Source: Williamsia sp. 1138 (GTDB taxonomy: Bacteria > Actinomycetota > Actinomycetes > Mycobacteriales > Mycobacteriaceae). From it: 64,000 nucleotides of DNA. Location of the stretch: the NCBI RefSeq assembly GCF_002095435.2, contig NZ_MJEJ02000033.1:53848-117847 (forward strand). Direction: 5' to 3'. The translations under genes were made by a program, and so were the position numbers. The notes under the pieces were generated by a model. The model made no database searches. It was given only the letters and a program-made list of their open reading frames with translations, and had not been told where the DNA came from. Numbering within the stretch: the first letter of the stretch is position 1; every line of letters begins with the position of its first letter. Shown here piece by piece: positions 1-9,000 of the stretch.

Positions 1-1
1 C

Positions 2-718
2 CGCAAGCCCACGATCCTGACCGGCTTCGGTTGCGTCACCGCGCTCACCGGTCTGGTGGTGGTGATTCTCGGAGGTAGCGGGATCGGCGACATCGATCCG
101 GTCGGTCTGGTCTGGGCCATTGTCGCCGGTATGGGATTGGCAAGCTATTTCATCCTTGCCACAGAAGACTTCTCACGGTCCGGTGGGAGCGTTGATCCCC
201 TCGCGCTCGCTGCCGGCGGATTGATGCTCGGCACCATCGTGATCGCAGTCGCGGGGGTGGTCGGTCTGCTGCCGATGTCGATGAGCACCGACTCCCCCGT
301 GCTCGCCGACACCGTGGTGCCGTGGTGGCTGGTGGCGCTGGCCATCGCGGGGATCTCGACGAGCCTTGCGTACGTCACCGGCGTCACTGCGGTTCGATTG
401 CTCGGTGCGACCCCGGCCTCGTTTGTCGCGCTGATCGAAGTGGTCGCGTCCGCGGTGGCATCCTGGTGGCTACTCGGTCAGACGATGGCTGCGGCGCAAC
501 TCGTCGGTGCCGCGGTGTTGCTCGCAGGGCTCGTGGCGGTCAACCTCGGCGGCAGACCTCGCGCCACGTCAGACGAATCGTCACTGCACGACCCCTCACT
601 CGACCACCCTTCACTCAATGACGTCGAGGGCGGCCGCGACGATGCCGTCGGCGTCGATCCCGTGATAGGAGTAGACGTCTTCGAGCGACCCGGTCTGACC
701 AAAACGACTGACCCCTAG
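2..718 (+). CDS. EamA/DMT-family transporter, 5' end outside window
   Basis: The reading frame is open from base 2, so the start lies upstream of the window and only the C-terminal part is seen. The visible part is a run of hydrophobic segments separated by short loops (for example VGLVWAIVAGMGLASYFIL and LVGAAVLLAGLVAVNLG), with the late GATPASFVALIEVVAS signature of EamA repeats. EamA proteins are inner-membrane drug/metabolite exporters with two five-helix repeats; the substrate here is unknown. After the last helix there is a hydrophilic tail of about 55 residues with HDPSLDHPSLND repeats. Its last 108 bases lie antisense over the end of the convergent TPP-enzyme gene. Family call confident, substrate not. 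Confidence 0.8.
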   Translation, partial: RKPTILTGFGCVTALTGLVVVILGGSGIGDIDPVGLVWAIVAGMGLASYFILATEDFSRSGGSVDPLALAAGGLMLGTIVIAVAGVVGLLPMSMSTDSPVLADTVVPWWLVALAIAGISTSLAYVTGVTAVRLLGATPASFVALIEVVASAVASWWLLGQTMAAAQLVGAAVLLAGLVAVNLGGRPRATSDESSLHDPSLDHPSLNDVEGGRDDAVGVDPVIGVDVFERPGLTKTTDP

Positions 719-2950
719 CGCAACTCCTGGGACACCGTTGACGGTGGGAAGGAACGCAAGGGTGTGCGGATGCCCGTCCAGCACGGTCACCATCGGTGCC
801 GCCCGGTGCGTCGCGAAGATCTGGTCGAGAATCCAGGTCGGCCCATCACCGTGGCCGCGGCGGGACTGCAGCGCCTCGAAGAGCAAACCCGGGCTCGTCA
901 CACAGATCACCTCGGCCGACACGCCCTGTTCCTCCAGACGGTTCGCTGCCGCAAGGGTTTCGGTGATCACCGCACCCATCCCGACCAGGGTCACCGCGGG
1001 CTGTCGTACGTGCCGCAGGGTGTACGCCCCCGCCACCACCTGCCGTCGTCGTCGCTCACGAGCAGCCGGATCGACCGGCACCGCGGCGAGCGACTGACTC
1101 ACGGGTCGGGTCGACAGCCGCAGATACGACGACAGGCCGCCGGGCCGACCCAGCCGTGCCATGCACGCCAGGAGAACCCATTCTGCGTCGAGCGCGAACG
1201 CCGGCTCATAGCTGACGCATTCCGGCTGCTCCAGACCTATCGAAGGCGTCGTGATCGATTGATGGGCGCCACCTTCGGCGGCGAGCGTCACCCCCGAGGG
1301 GGTGCCGACGAGAATCGACTGTCCGCCGGCATAGATGCCGTACGACCACGGTTCCAGGGCACGTCCCACGAACGGGTCGTACAGCACCCCGATGGGGAAC
1401 AGCGGCTGCCCCCATCGACTCCAGGTGGCGCCGAGTTCGCCGATCAACCCGACCAGGTTGGTCTCGGCGATCCCGAGTTCCATGTGCTGACCGGCCGGGT
1501 TCTCGGTCCAGTGCATCATCGTCTGCGCGTCGTCGGCGAACCAGTCCCGTCGCTCACTGGTCGACCAGACACCCACCTTGTTCAGCCAGCCCGCGAGATT
1601 GGTGGTGGAACTGACGTCCGGACTCACTGTCACCACACGCTTGGCCACGTCCGGGGACTCCCGCGTGAGATCGAGCAGTGCCCTACCGAGCGCCGCCTGG
1701 GTTGTCGATGTTCCCGACGGGGTGCGGCCGAAGTCGGTGGGTACCGTCGGAGGCGCCGACTCCGTCACCGGTTCACGGCGCAGCGCCTCCGCAGTGCGCA
1801 GGCAGAGTCGTCCGGCATTGCCCGTCGATTCGAAACGCTGCCACGGGCTGCCCGGATCCATCCCCAGTTGCCCCGCGAAATCGGCGAATTGCTCGACCGT
1901 CAGCAGGGACGAATGGTTCTGAGGGTGGCCCTCGGTGGGCAGGGCGTGACCTTTGATCGTGTACGCGATGACAATCGACGGCCTGGTGTCGTCGATCTGC
2001 GCGAACGCCTCGCCCAGCGCCTCGAGATCATGACCACCGAGGTTGCGGATCGCACTGAGCAGTGTGGAGTCGTCGAGATCGGCGATGACGGCCGCGACAG
2101 CATCCGCGCCTGGACCATCGCCCGGCAACCGGGAACGTACCTCGTCCGCGTCGCAGCGCAGCAGTCGCTGGTACTCGGGGTTCGACATCTGCACGATGCG
2201 GGCTCGCAGTGCATCGCCACCGGACCGCGCGAACAGCGATTCCAGCAGTGCGCCGAATTGCACGGTGATCACCTGCCAGCCTGCCGCGGAGAACATCTTC
2301 TCGAGTCGACCGGCGGCAATGTTCGGGACCACCCGGTCCAGCGACTGCCGATTCATGTCGACGATCCAGACGATCTCGCCCATCTCCGCGACCGACGGAT
2401 CGCCGATCGCCTCCCATACGGCGCCTTCGTCGAGCTCGGCATCACCCACGAGCGAGTACTGCCGACCCGCGCCCGCACCACCGAAGGTCGTCTCGACGTA
2501 CCTGCGCGCCATCGCGCCCCAGATGGGCGCGGTGGCACCGATCCCGACAGAGCCGGTCGAATAGTCCACCGGATCCGGATCCTTGACCCGACTGGGATAG
2601 CTCTGCAGTCCCCCGAACTCGCGCAGGGTCGTCAGATACTTCTCGTCGAGTTCGCCCAGCAGGTAGTTGATCGAATGCAGGACCGGAGACGCGTGCGGTT
2701 TGACCGATACCCGGTCGCCCGGCCGCAGATGTTCGAACCACAGCGCGGTCATGATCGACGTGATCGACGCGCAGGAGGCCTGGTGCCCACCGACCTTCAT
2801 GCCGCTCTGGTTCGGTCGAATTCTGTTGGCATGATGGATGATCGACGTGGCAGTCCAGAGAACCCGCTGTTCGATCTCCCGCATCGCCGCTGCGTGGTCG
2901 GAATCGTGTGACGACGTTGCGTCCACTGGGGCCTCGGCACTGTCCGTCAT
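611..2950 (-). CDS. Transketolase-like / pyruvate dehydrogenase E1-type TPP enzyme
   Basis: A 779-residue homodimeric-E1/transketolase-fold protein expected to bind thiamine diphosphate and Mg2+ and to decarboxylate a 2-oxo acid or transfer a ketol unit in the cytoplasm. A KPHASP motif (H86) and GDAELDEG (169-176) followed by N200 correspond to the TPP/Mg loop of AceE-type E1. A pyrimidine-binding domain follows (GIAETNLVGLIGELG), then a transketolase C-terminal domain. It is shorter than AceE (about 887 aa), and no E2/E3 genes are nearby, so the substrate is open. The frame extends 60 codons upstream, but the ATG at 2950 is chosen because the longer form would run into the divergent DJ-1 gene and has no homology-like sequence. 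Confidence 0.82.
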   Translation of the reverse strand: MTDSAEAPVDATSSHDSDHAAAMREIEQRVLWTATSIIHHANRIRPNQSGMKVGGHQASCASITSIMTALWFEHLRPGDRVSVKPHASPVLHSINYLLGELDEKYLTTLREFGGLQSYPSRVKDPDPVDYSTGSVGIGATAPIWGAMARRYVETTFGGAGAGRQYSLVGDAELDEGAVWEAIGDPSVAEMGEIVWIVDMNRQSLDRVVPNIAAGRLEKMFSAAGWQVITVQFGALLESLFARSGGDALRARIVQMSNPEYQRLLRCDADEVRSRLPGDGPGADAVAAVIADLDDSTLLSAIRNLGGHDLEALGEAFAQIDDTRPSIVIAYTIKGHALPTEGHPQNHSSLLTVEQFADFAGQLGMDPGSPWQRFESTGNAGRLCLRTAEALRREPVTESAPPTVPTDFGRTPSGTSTTQAALGRALLDLTRESPDVAKRVVTVSPDVSSTTNLAGWLNKVGVWSTSERRDWFADDAQTMMHWTENPAGQHMELGIAETNLVGLIGELGATWSRWGQPLFPIGVLYDPFVGRALEPWSYGIYAGGQSILVGTPSGVTLAAEGGAHQSITTPSIGLEQPECVSYEPAFALDAEWVLLACMARLGRPGGLSSYLRLSTRPVSQSLAAVPVDPAARERRRRQVVAGAYTLRHVRQPAVTLVGMGAVITETLAAANRLEEQGVSAEVICVTSPGLLFEALQSRRGHGDGPTWILDQIFATHRAAPMVTVLDGHPHTLAFLPTVNGVPGVALGVSRFGQTGSLEDVYSYHGIDADGIVAAALDVIE

Positions 2951-3131
2951 ACGGTGATCCTGCCTTGCGCGGTCGAGCACGACAAGCGTCCTGGAGATCT
3001 CGCGCACCGACGGTGCCGCTGCCGGGATCCGACTCGGGTTTGCCGATGGCCCCACCGGGTACCCACCAACGTCTTTCCATGTGCGGAGGACCACTGTAGT
3101 TCGCGCACGAGTGAAACCGAAGGAGTTCATG

Positions 3132-3827
3132 ATGGCGAAAATCTTGTTCGTGGTGACCGGAGCACGACATTGGACACTGGCCGACGGCTCGCAGCATCCG
3201 ACAGGGTTCTGGGCCGAAGAGTTCGTCGCGCCCTATGAGGCGTTCACACAAGCAGGCCACGAGGTGGTGGTCGCCACGCCGGGTGGTGTGGTCCCGGTGG
3301 TGGACGAAGGCAGTTTGAGCCCCGATGTCAACGGCGGCCAGGAGAACGCCGACGCAATCGCCGAAAAGGTCCGGTCGAATACCGCTCTCAAGCAAGCGGT
3401 TCCACTGGACTCGGTGAGTCTCGACGACTACATCGCGGTGTTCTACCCCGGCGGCCACGGTCCCATGGAGGACCTCGCGGTCGATGAGACCTCTGGCGCG
3501 TTGCTGAACGAGATCATCGATTCAGGGAAGCCTTTGGGGGTGGTGTGCCACGCACCCGCGGCGCTCTTGGCCGCGACGCGGGCCGATGGATCCGCCACCT
3601 TCGCGGGGTACCGGTTGACCGGATTCTCCAATGCCGAGGAAGCTCAGGCCGGCCTGGCCGACAAGGCGAAGTGGTTGTTGCAAGACCGGCTGGTGGAACT
3701 CGGCGTCGACTATCAGGAGGGCGCGCCATGGGAGCCCAAGGTCGTCGTCGACCGCACTCTCTTCACGGGCCAAAATCCCGCGTCGTCGGCTCCGCTCGCC
3801 GAAAAGATCCTCTCCGCCCTCGACTGA
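3132..3827 (+). CDS. DJ-1/PfpI (Hsp31-like) type 1 glutamine amidotransferase-fold protein
   Basis: A 231-residue cytoplasmic protein of the DJ-1/PfpI superfamily. It has YPGGHGPMEDL, a nucleophile elbow GVVCHAPAALL with Cys139 followed by His140, and the Hsp31-type insertion TGFWAEEFVAPYEAF near the N-terminus. Such proteins act as glyoxalase III-like deglycases, chaperones or hydrolases on damaged metabolites; which one cannot be told here. Two adjacent ATG codons (3129, 3132) follow a GAAGGAG ribosome site; the second has the better 6-nt spacing. It is transcribed away from the TPP-enzyme gene and ends just before a strong hairpin. Confidence 0.85.
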   Translation: MAKILFVVTGARHWTLADGSQHPTGFWAEEFVAPYEAFTQAGHEVVVATPGGVVPVVDEGSLSPDVNGGQENADAIAEKVRSNTALKQAVPLDSVSLDDYIAVFYPGGHGPMEDLAVDETSGALLNEIIDSGKPLGVVCHAPAALLAATRADGSATFAGYRLTGFSNAEEAQAGLADKAKWLLQDRLVELGVDYQEGAPWEPKVVVDRTLFTGQNPASSAPLAEKILSALD

Positions 3828-3837
3828 GAGCGGTCGT

Positions 3838-3879
3838 ACGCACCGATGGCCCCGACAACAGTCGGGGCCACCGGTGCGT
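3838..3879. terminator. Hairpin terminator after the DJ-1 gene
   Basis: Arms ACGCACCGATGGCCCCGAC and GTCGGGGCCACCGGTGCGT pair over 19 positions with a single mismatch around the tetraloop AACA. There is no T-tract, as is common for actinobacterial terminators. It starts 10 nt after the stop codon. Confidence 0.75.
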
Positions 3880-3982
3880 CTACGTTGCCGACTTGCGCCC
3901 GGGTCAAGGTCCGACCGGGCGGTACGCATGGCCTGGTGACCCCTCGCGGAATTAAACGGACCGTGGTTTCATTTACATTGTT

Positions 3983-5002
3983 ATGAAGAACATCGGATTC
4001 CTGTCCTTTGGACATTGGTCGGACTCGCCCGGCTCACAGACGCGGTCGGCGGGCGACACCCTGCTGCAGTCGATCGACCTCGCAGTCGCAGCCGAGGAAC
4101 TCGGCGCCGACGGTGCGTACTTCCGTGTCCACCACTTCGCACGGCAGCTCGCCTCACCCTTCCCACTCCTCGCGGCAGTCGGCGCCAAGACGAACCGGAT
4201 CGAGATCGGCACCGGTGTAATCGACATGCGCTACGAGAACCCGATGTACATGGCGGAAGACGCCGGGTCCGCCGACCTCATCTCCGAAGGCCGGTTGCAG
4301 CTGGGCATCAGCAGGGGATCACCCGAACAGGTGATCAATGGATACCAGTATTTCGGCTACGTACCGGGCGACGAGACCACGGACGCCGACATGGCCCGCG
4401 AACACACGGCCGTCTTCTTGAAGGTCATCGAGAACGCCAAGTTCGCGCAGCCCAACCCGTCACCGATGTTCCCGAATCCGCCGGGAGCACTGGGCATCGA
4501 GCCGCAGGCCCCGGGCTTACGCGATCGGATCTGGTGGGGCGCGGGAAGTCGCGCGACCGCGGAATGGACCGCGCAGCAGGGTATGAACCTGATGAGCTCA
4601 ACGCTGTTGACAGAAGACACCGGGGTCCCGTTCCATCAGCTGCAGGCCGAGCAGATATCGCTGTTCCGCGACGCCTGGAAAGAAGCCGGACACGGGCGCG
4701 AGCCACGAGTGTCGGTGAGCCGCAGCATCTTCGCACTGACCGACGACCGTGACCGCGCCTACTTCGGGCGCGGTGGCGACGATGCCGATCAGGTCGGCGT
4801 CATCGACGGCGGTATCGCCAGATTCGGCCGGAGCTACGCCGACGAGCCCGACCGGCTCATCGAGCAACTCCGCGAAGACGAGGCCATCGCCGCCGCGGAC
4901 ACACTGCTACTGACCGTCCCCAATCAGCTCGGTGTCGAATACAACGCCCACGTGATCGAATCGATCCTCAAGCATGTCGCACCCGCTCTCGGCTGGCGCT
5001 GA
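3983..5002 (+). CDS. LLM-class (bacterial luciferase-like) flavin-dependent oxidoreductase
   Basis: A 339-residue luciferase-like monooxygenase-fold protein, a TIM barrel that uses FMNH2 or F420. The N-terminal strand MKNIGFLSFGHW, the AEELGADGAYFRVHHF helix, the IEIGTGVIDMRYENPMYMAEDAGSAD-type region and the GRLQLGISRGSP phosphate-binding segment are characteristic. In Mycobacteriales many such proteins are F420-dependent, but cofactor and substrate cannot be assigned. The gene stands alone. The AT-richer stretch just upstream (around 3950-3980) is the likely promoter, and the ATG lies close behind it, so the leader is short. Confidence 0.85.
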   Translation: MKNIGFLSFGHWSDSPGSQTRSAGDTLLQSIDLAVAAEELGADGAYFRVHHFARQLASPFPLLAAVGAKTNRIEIGTGVIDMRYENPMYMAEDAGSADLISEGRLQLGISRGSPEQVINGYQYFGYVPGDETTDADMAREHTAVFLKVIENAKFAQPNPSPMFPNPPGALGIEPQAPGLRDRIWWGAGSRATAEWTAQQGMNLMSSTLLTEDTGVPFHQLQAEQISLFRDAWKEAGHGREPRVSVSRSIFALTDDRDRAYFGRGGDDADQVGVIDGGIARFGRSYADEPDRLIEQLREDEAIAAADTLLLTVPNQLGVEYNAHVIESILKHVAPALGWR

Positions 5003-5585
5003 CCCCATCGGATCAATTGTCTTCACCTCGGGTGGACTCGCCCGCAACCAACACGATCAGATAATTCTCAGCGTGAAGGTTTGAAGTCAGCGAGGTCTTG
5101 CTGCAGGGTCCCTGTACGCACTGATCGTTGAATGGAACAAGGTGAGTAACCGACGTGTTCGGAGTCCCATTATCCTCGCGCATCCCCGTGCGCTCGGCCT
5201 CCGCACCGACAATGAGCGCAACGATCAGGTACGAGGTGGTCGCGACACGGGGGTGAGCAACGACTCATAACGTTCTTCGGGGTCGATTCCGAGTCTGCAG
5301 ATGTCGCAATTTGACGATCGGGAACATTCTTGATCTCGGTATCAACAAACGCCGAGTACTCTATGGCATCTCGTAATGTGCGTCGGCACAGCATTTCTGA
5401 GAATCAAGAAAGTTACAGAAGATGTGACGGTGCTGCGGATTGCCATCGTGAACAGTTGACAAGTCCGGCGTCCTACTCCGCCGATAGGCGATGAGTCGAC
5501 CAAACGTAGTACAGATCAACGCCCCGACCCGCTATTGTTGACAAAGAACCAGACACCCGCTAATCCAAAAGGACGTGCAGCCGAA
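5003..5585. other. 583-bp stretch with no convincing gene
   Basis: No frame here has recognisable protein features or a good ribosome site. A short open frame on the minus strand (5170-5394) gives a low-complexity peptide without family features. The second half is noticeably more AT-rich than the surroundings and presumably carries the lsr2 promoter. Confidence 0.5.
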
Positions 5586-5948
5586 GTGGCAACAGTTACT
5601 CGATTCGAATTCGTCGACGACATCGACGGCAAACCCCTCGACGTAGACGATGTCAATGTAGTGCAGTGGGCCTGGCTGGGCGTCGAGTACGAATTCGAGA
5701 CCAGCACGGCCAATCTCGATCGTATCGAGAACGGCCGTCTACCCGTCTCTACCTTGCTCGCGAAGTCGCGTCGTACCGGTGGGCGCAAGAAGTCCCCATC
5801 ACACAGTTCCGCGTCCAAGCCGGCCGCCGCAGCCGGATCCACCGACACCAAGGCGATCCGTGAGTGGGCCCAGCAGAACGGGTACGAGGTCTCCGACCGC
5901 GGCAGGATCCCCGCCGGTATCGTCGAAGCCTTCACCAGCGCGCACTGA
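5586..5948 (+). CDS. lsr2: Lsr2-family nucleoid-associated protein
   Basis: A 120-residue H-NS-like xenogeneic silencer that bridges AT-rich DNA. The N-terminal dimerisation strands (VTRFEFVDDIDGKPLD, then VEYEFETSTANLDRI) are followed by a basic linker (SRRTGGRKK). The C-terminal DNA-binding domain has IREWAQQNGYEVSDRGRIPAGIVEAF, where the RGR at 105-107 is the AT-hook-like element that inserts into the minor groove. Length fits the family (about 112 aa). I start at GTG 5586 because translation from it (VATVTRFEF) matches the usual Lsr2 N-terminus; an in-frame TTG at 5535 would add 17 unrelated residues. Actinobacteria often carry more than one lsr2, so this may not be the main copy. Confidence 0.87.
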   Translation: MATVTRFEFVDDIDGKPLDVDDVNVVQWAWLGVEYEFETSTANLDRIENGRLPVSTLLAKSRRTGGRKKSPSHSSASKPAAAAGSTDTKAIREWAQQNGYEVSDRGRIPAGIVEAFTSAH

Positions 5949-5980
5949 CTCACCCGCCTGAACAAGGCGCAGCTCGGCCC

Positions 5981-6029
5981 AGCCGGTCGGCTCGATTCTC
6001 TGAGCAGAGAATGGAGCCGGCCGGCTTTT
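5981..6029. terminator. Strong terminator between lsr2 and the convergent NRPS gene
   Basis: Two 21-nt arms (5981-6001 and 6006-6026) pair with two mismatches around the loop GAGC, followed by TTTT. A hairpin this long between convergent genes probably works in both directions. Confidence 0.8.
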
Positions 6030-6077
6030 GTATGCACAGAATGCGCTCGCAGCGACCACCAGGCGGCGGCAGCGAGT

Positions 6078-9000
6078 TCAGCTGAGCGCGCCCGGGTAAT
6101 GACGCAGATCGGCGAACCAGCTGTGCACCATTGCGATCAGCGTGGGCTCCTCCCACATCGACACCGGGTAGAGGACTTCGACGTAACCATCTTCACCGTC
6201 GGTCACCGCGACATGCATATCGCATTTCGCAATGGCCGGCGGCCGTGGGGTGACAACCAATCCGCTGCGGATCGCCCTGTCGACCAATGTGGTTGTCGGT
6301 GTGCCGTTCTCGACGGTCAGCATCACTTGGAAGATCGGATGCGCCGCATTCTTCTTCGGCCACATCGCACGAACCACGTCGACGAACGGGATATCGGCGT
6401 TCGACATCGCGCGCACCTCGGCCGATGCCACCGTCGCAAGGTGCGCGCTCACATCGCCGTGGTCTGCCGGGCATACAACGGGAACGGTATTGACGAACAT
6501 CCCGACAACGTCATCGAGTCGATCGTCGATGCGCCCGGAGGTCAGGGCTCCTACGGCCACGACGTCGGCGCCCGCGCGCCGACAGAGCAGTCGGGCAAGC
6601 GACGCCCTGAGCACCGTCGTGGTCGACACCGCGTGAACGGCCGCAATCGAACGAATGGACGGCCACAGGTCGTCGAACCAGACTCGGACGCGGGCGCCGT
6701 CAGGGTTCCAGGTGGTAGGCCTCGGCCGGTCACTGGGCGTCGCGAAGGGGCCCGATATCGACACCAACTCTGATTTCCAGAACTCCAGTTGTCTGCGGTG
6801 CAGCGACTCCGGGTCACCGACATCACCGAGGCGGCGGTTGGCCCAGCTGATGTAGTCGACATAGCTGACGGCGCCGGCGTCACGATGCGGCGGTTCGGAA
6901 TCAGCGACCGACTCTGAGTAGGCAGCAGCCAGATCTCTGGCGATGATGCCGAGGGACCAGCCGTCGACGAAGAGATGGTGGGCGCACACCGCGATCGTGG
7001 TCGTTCCCGCCGACACACACATGCCGAGTCGGATCGGATGGTCGGTCGCAGGATCGATTGCGGTATCCAGAAACTCGGCCACCGAGGCGTCCGAGTCGGT
7101 CAACGGAACGACGATGTCCGCGCTGTCGGCCGTATCGATGACCACCCCACCGGCGGCATGGCGGCTCCGCAACATTGCGTGCCGGCGAACGACTGTGCAG
7201 GCTGCCCGATTCATCGCTCGCAGGTCGAGTTCTGCCGCGATCTGGACCACGAACGGGATCAGGGCGCCTGCGACCGGGCCGTCCAGGTCGACGTTGCGCT
7301 GCGGCGGTGCGAACACGTGCGGGCCGGGGCTATCGTCGCTACGCAGAGTCGACAACTCTGCGGAACGCGTACCGAGCCGACGTGCCAACGCCGCCGGGGT
7401 CCGGTACTCGAACACGTCCCGAACGGTCAGTGATGCCGCAGCACCGGAGTTGAGTTGAGCGACGAGTCCCGTCGCCGACAGCGAATCTCCACCGAGTTCG
7501 AAGAAGTCGTCGTCGGCGCCGACGAGCACGGCACCGGTGGCGGACTCGAAAGCGGCGACAACATGTCGTTCTCTGTCATCACCGGGAGCGCGGAACGGAC
7601 TCGATGCCAGATACGAAGGGGCCGGAAGCGCCGTCCGATCGACCTTGCCCGCCGGAGTCAATGGGATCTCGTCGACAAACGTGATCGAGCTGGGAACCAT
7701 GTACGGGGGCAGTGCGGCGTCCACACTCTCCCGCAGGGTGTTGCTTGTCGGACTCGGTGACGTAGCCGCGACATAGGACGCGAGTTGAGTCGACCGACGA
7801 TGCTGCACGGCAACCGTGATCGCAGCCTTCACCCCTGCCTGGGCACGCAGGACGGCATCGATCTCGGCCGGTTCGACACGATTGCCCCTGATCTTGACCT
7901 GATGGTCGGTCCGGCCGAGAAAGTCCAACGACCCGTCCGCCCGCCATGCGGCCCGATCGCCTGTTCGGTACATGCGATCGCCACCCGTGCCGGTGGGATC
8001 GGCAACGAAGTTCGCGGCGGTGAGCCCGGTCCGGTCGAGGTAGCCACGAGCCACGGCCGGCCCGCTCACGTAGAGGTCACCCCCCACGGCCGGTGGCACC
8101 GGACGCAGATCTCGATCCAGGATCTGGACCCGGACGCCGGACATCGGGCGACCTATCGGCAATGGCAGAGACGAGATCGATTCAGGCACCACCGGATCGG
8201 TCATCGTCACGCTGCACGTTGTCTCAGTGGGTCCGTAAGCGCAGCGCACCGTGGCACGTTCCGCAAACTGGGCGATCACCTCTGGAGGGCAGACGTCTCC
8301 CCCGACGATGATGTGCGTCACCGTGGGTATATCGGCCGGATCGAGGGTCGCAAGGACACCGGGGGTGAGGAAAACATGAGAGACCCCATGGTCGGTCAGA
8401 TGCTTCGCCAGATCTGCGCCGCCGACGATGGTGTCCGGAACGATGAGCAATGCGGCCCCGGAGATCGCTGCGGAGAGCATTTCGACCACAGCGGTGTCGA
8501 AGGCCGGTGAGGCCATGTGTGCGACAACCGACTTCGGCGAGAGGCCGTAGCTACGACAGATCTCGGTCGCCAACGCGCTGAGTCCGGTGCCGGTGACGAC
8601 AACACCTTTGGGTGTCCCGGTGGATCCGGAGGTGAAGATCAGATACGCCGCGAGGTGCGGAGATGGGGCGCATACACGGGCCGGGCCACCGACACGCTCA
8701 TCGTGTTCTCCGCGGGGTCCGAGCCGGAGTGTCTCGATGTCGGGGAGGTTGTCCGGAGGGGTCGCGCTGCTGCAGAGCAGGATTGTCGCGGCGCTCTCCG
8801 TCAGCACGAGTTCCTGGCGGACTCGCGGATAGCGGCTGTCGATGGGCACGTAGCAGGCACCGACCGCGGCCACGGCGTGAAAGGCGATGACTTCGGAGAC
8901 ACTCCGAGAGAGCATGACGGCTACTCGATCCTCGGGTCCGATAGTGCGCGCCCGTAGGGTCGTCGCCAGCAGATCGACGGCCCGTGCGAGGTCGGAGTGA

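Noticed and set aside
764..2911. A very long open frame on the plus strand opposite the TPP-enzyme gene
   Set aside because: Its translation is Arg/His-rich without family motifs. It is the GC-driven antisense shadow of a gene with clear TPP motifs.
5170..5394. 74-codon minus-strand frame upstream of lsr2
   Set aside because: No start context or similarity; Arg/Cys-rich low-complexity translation.
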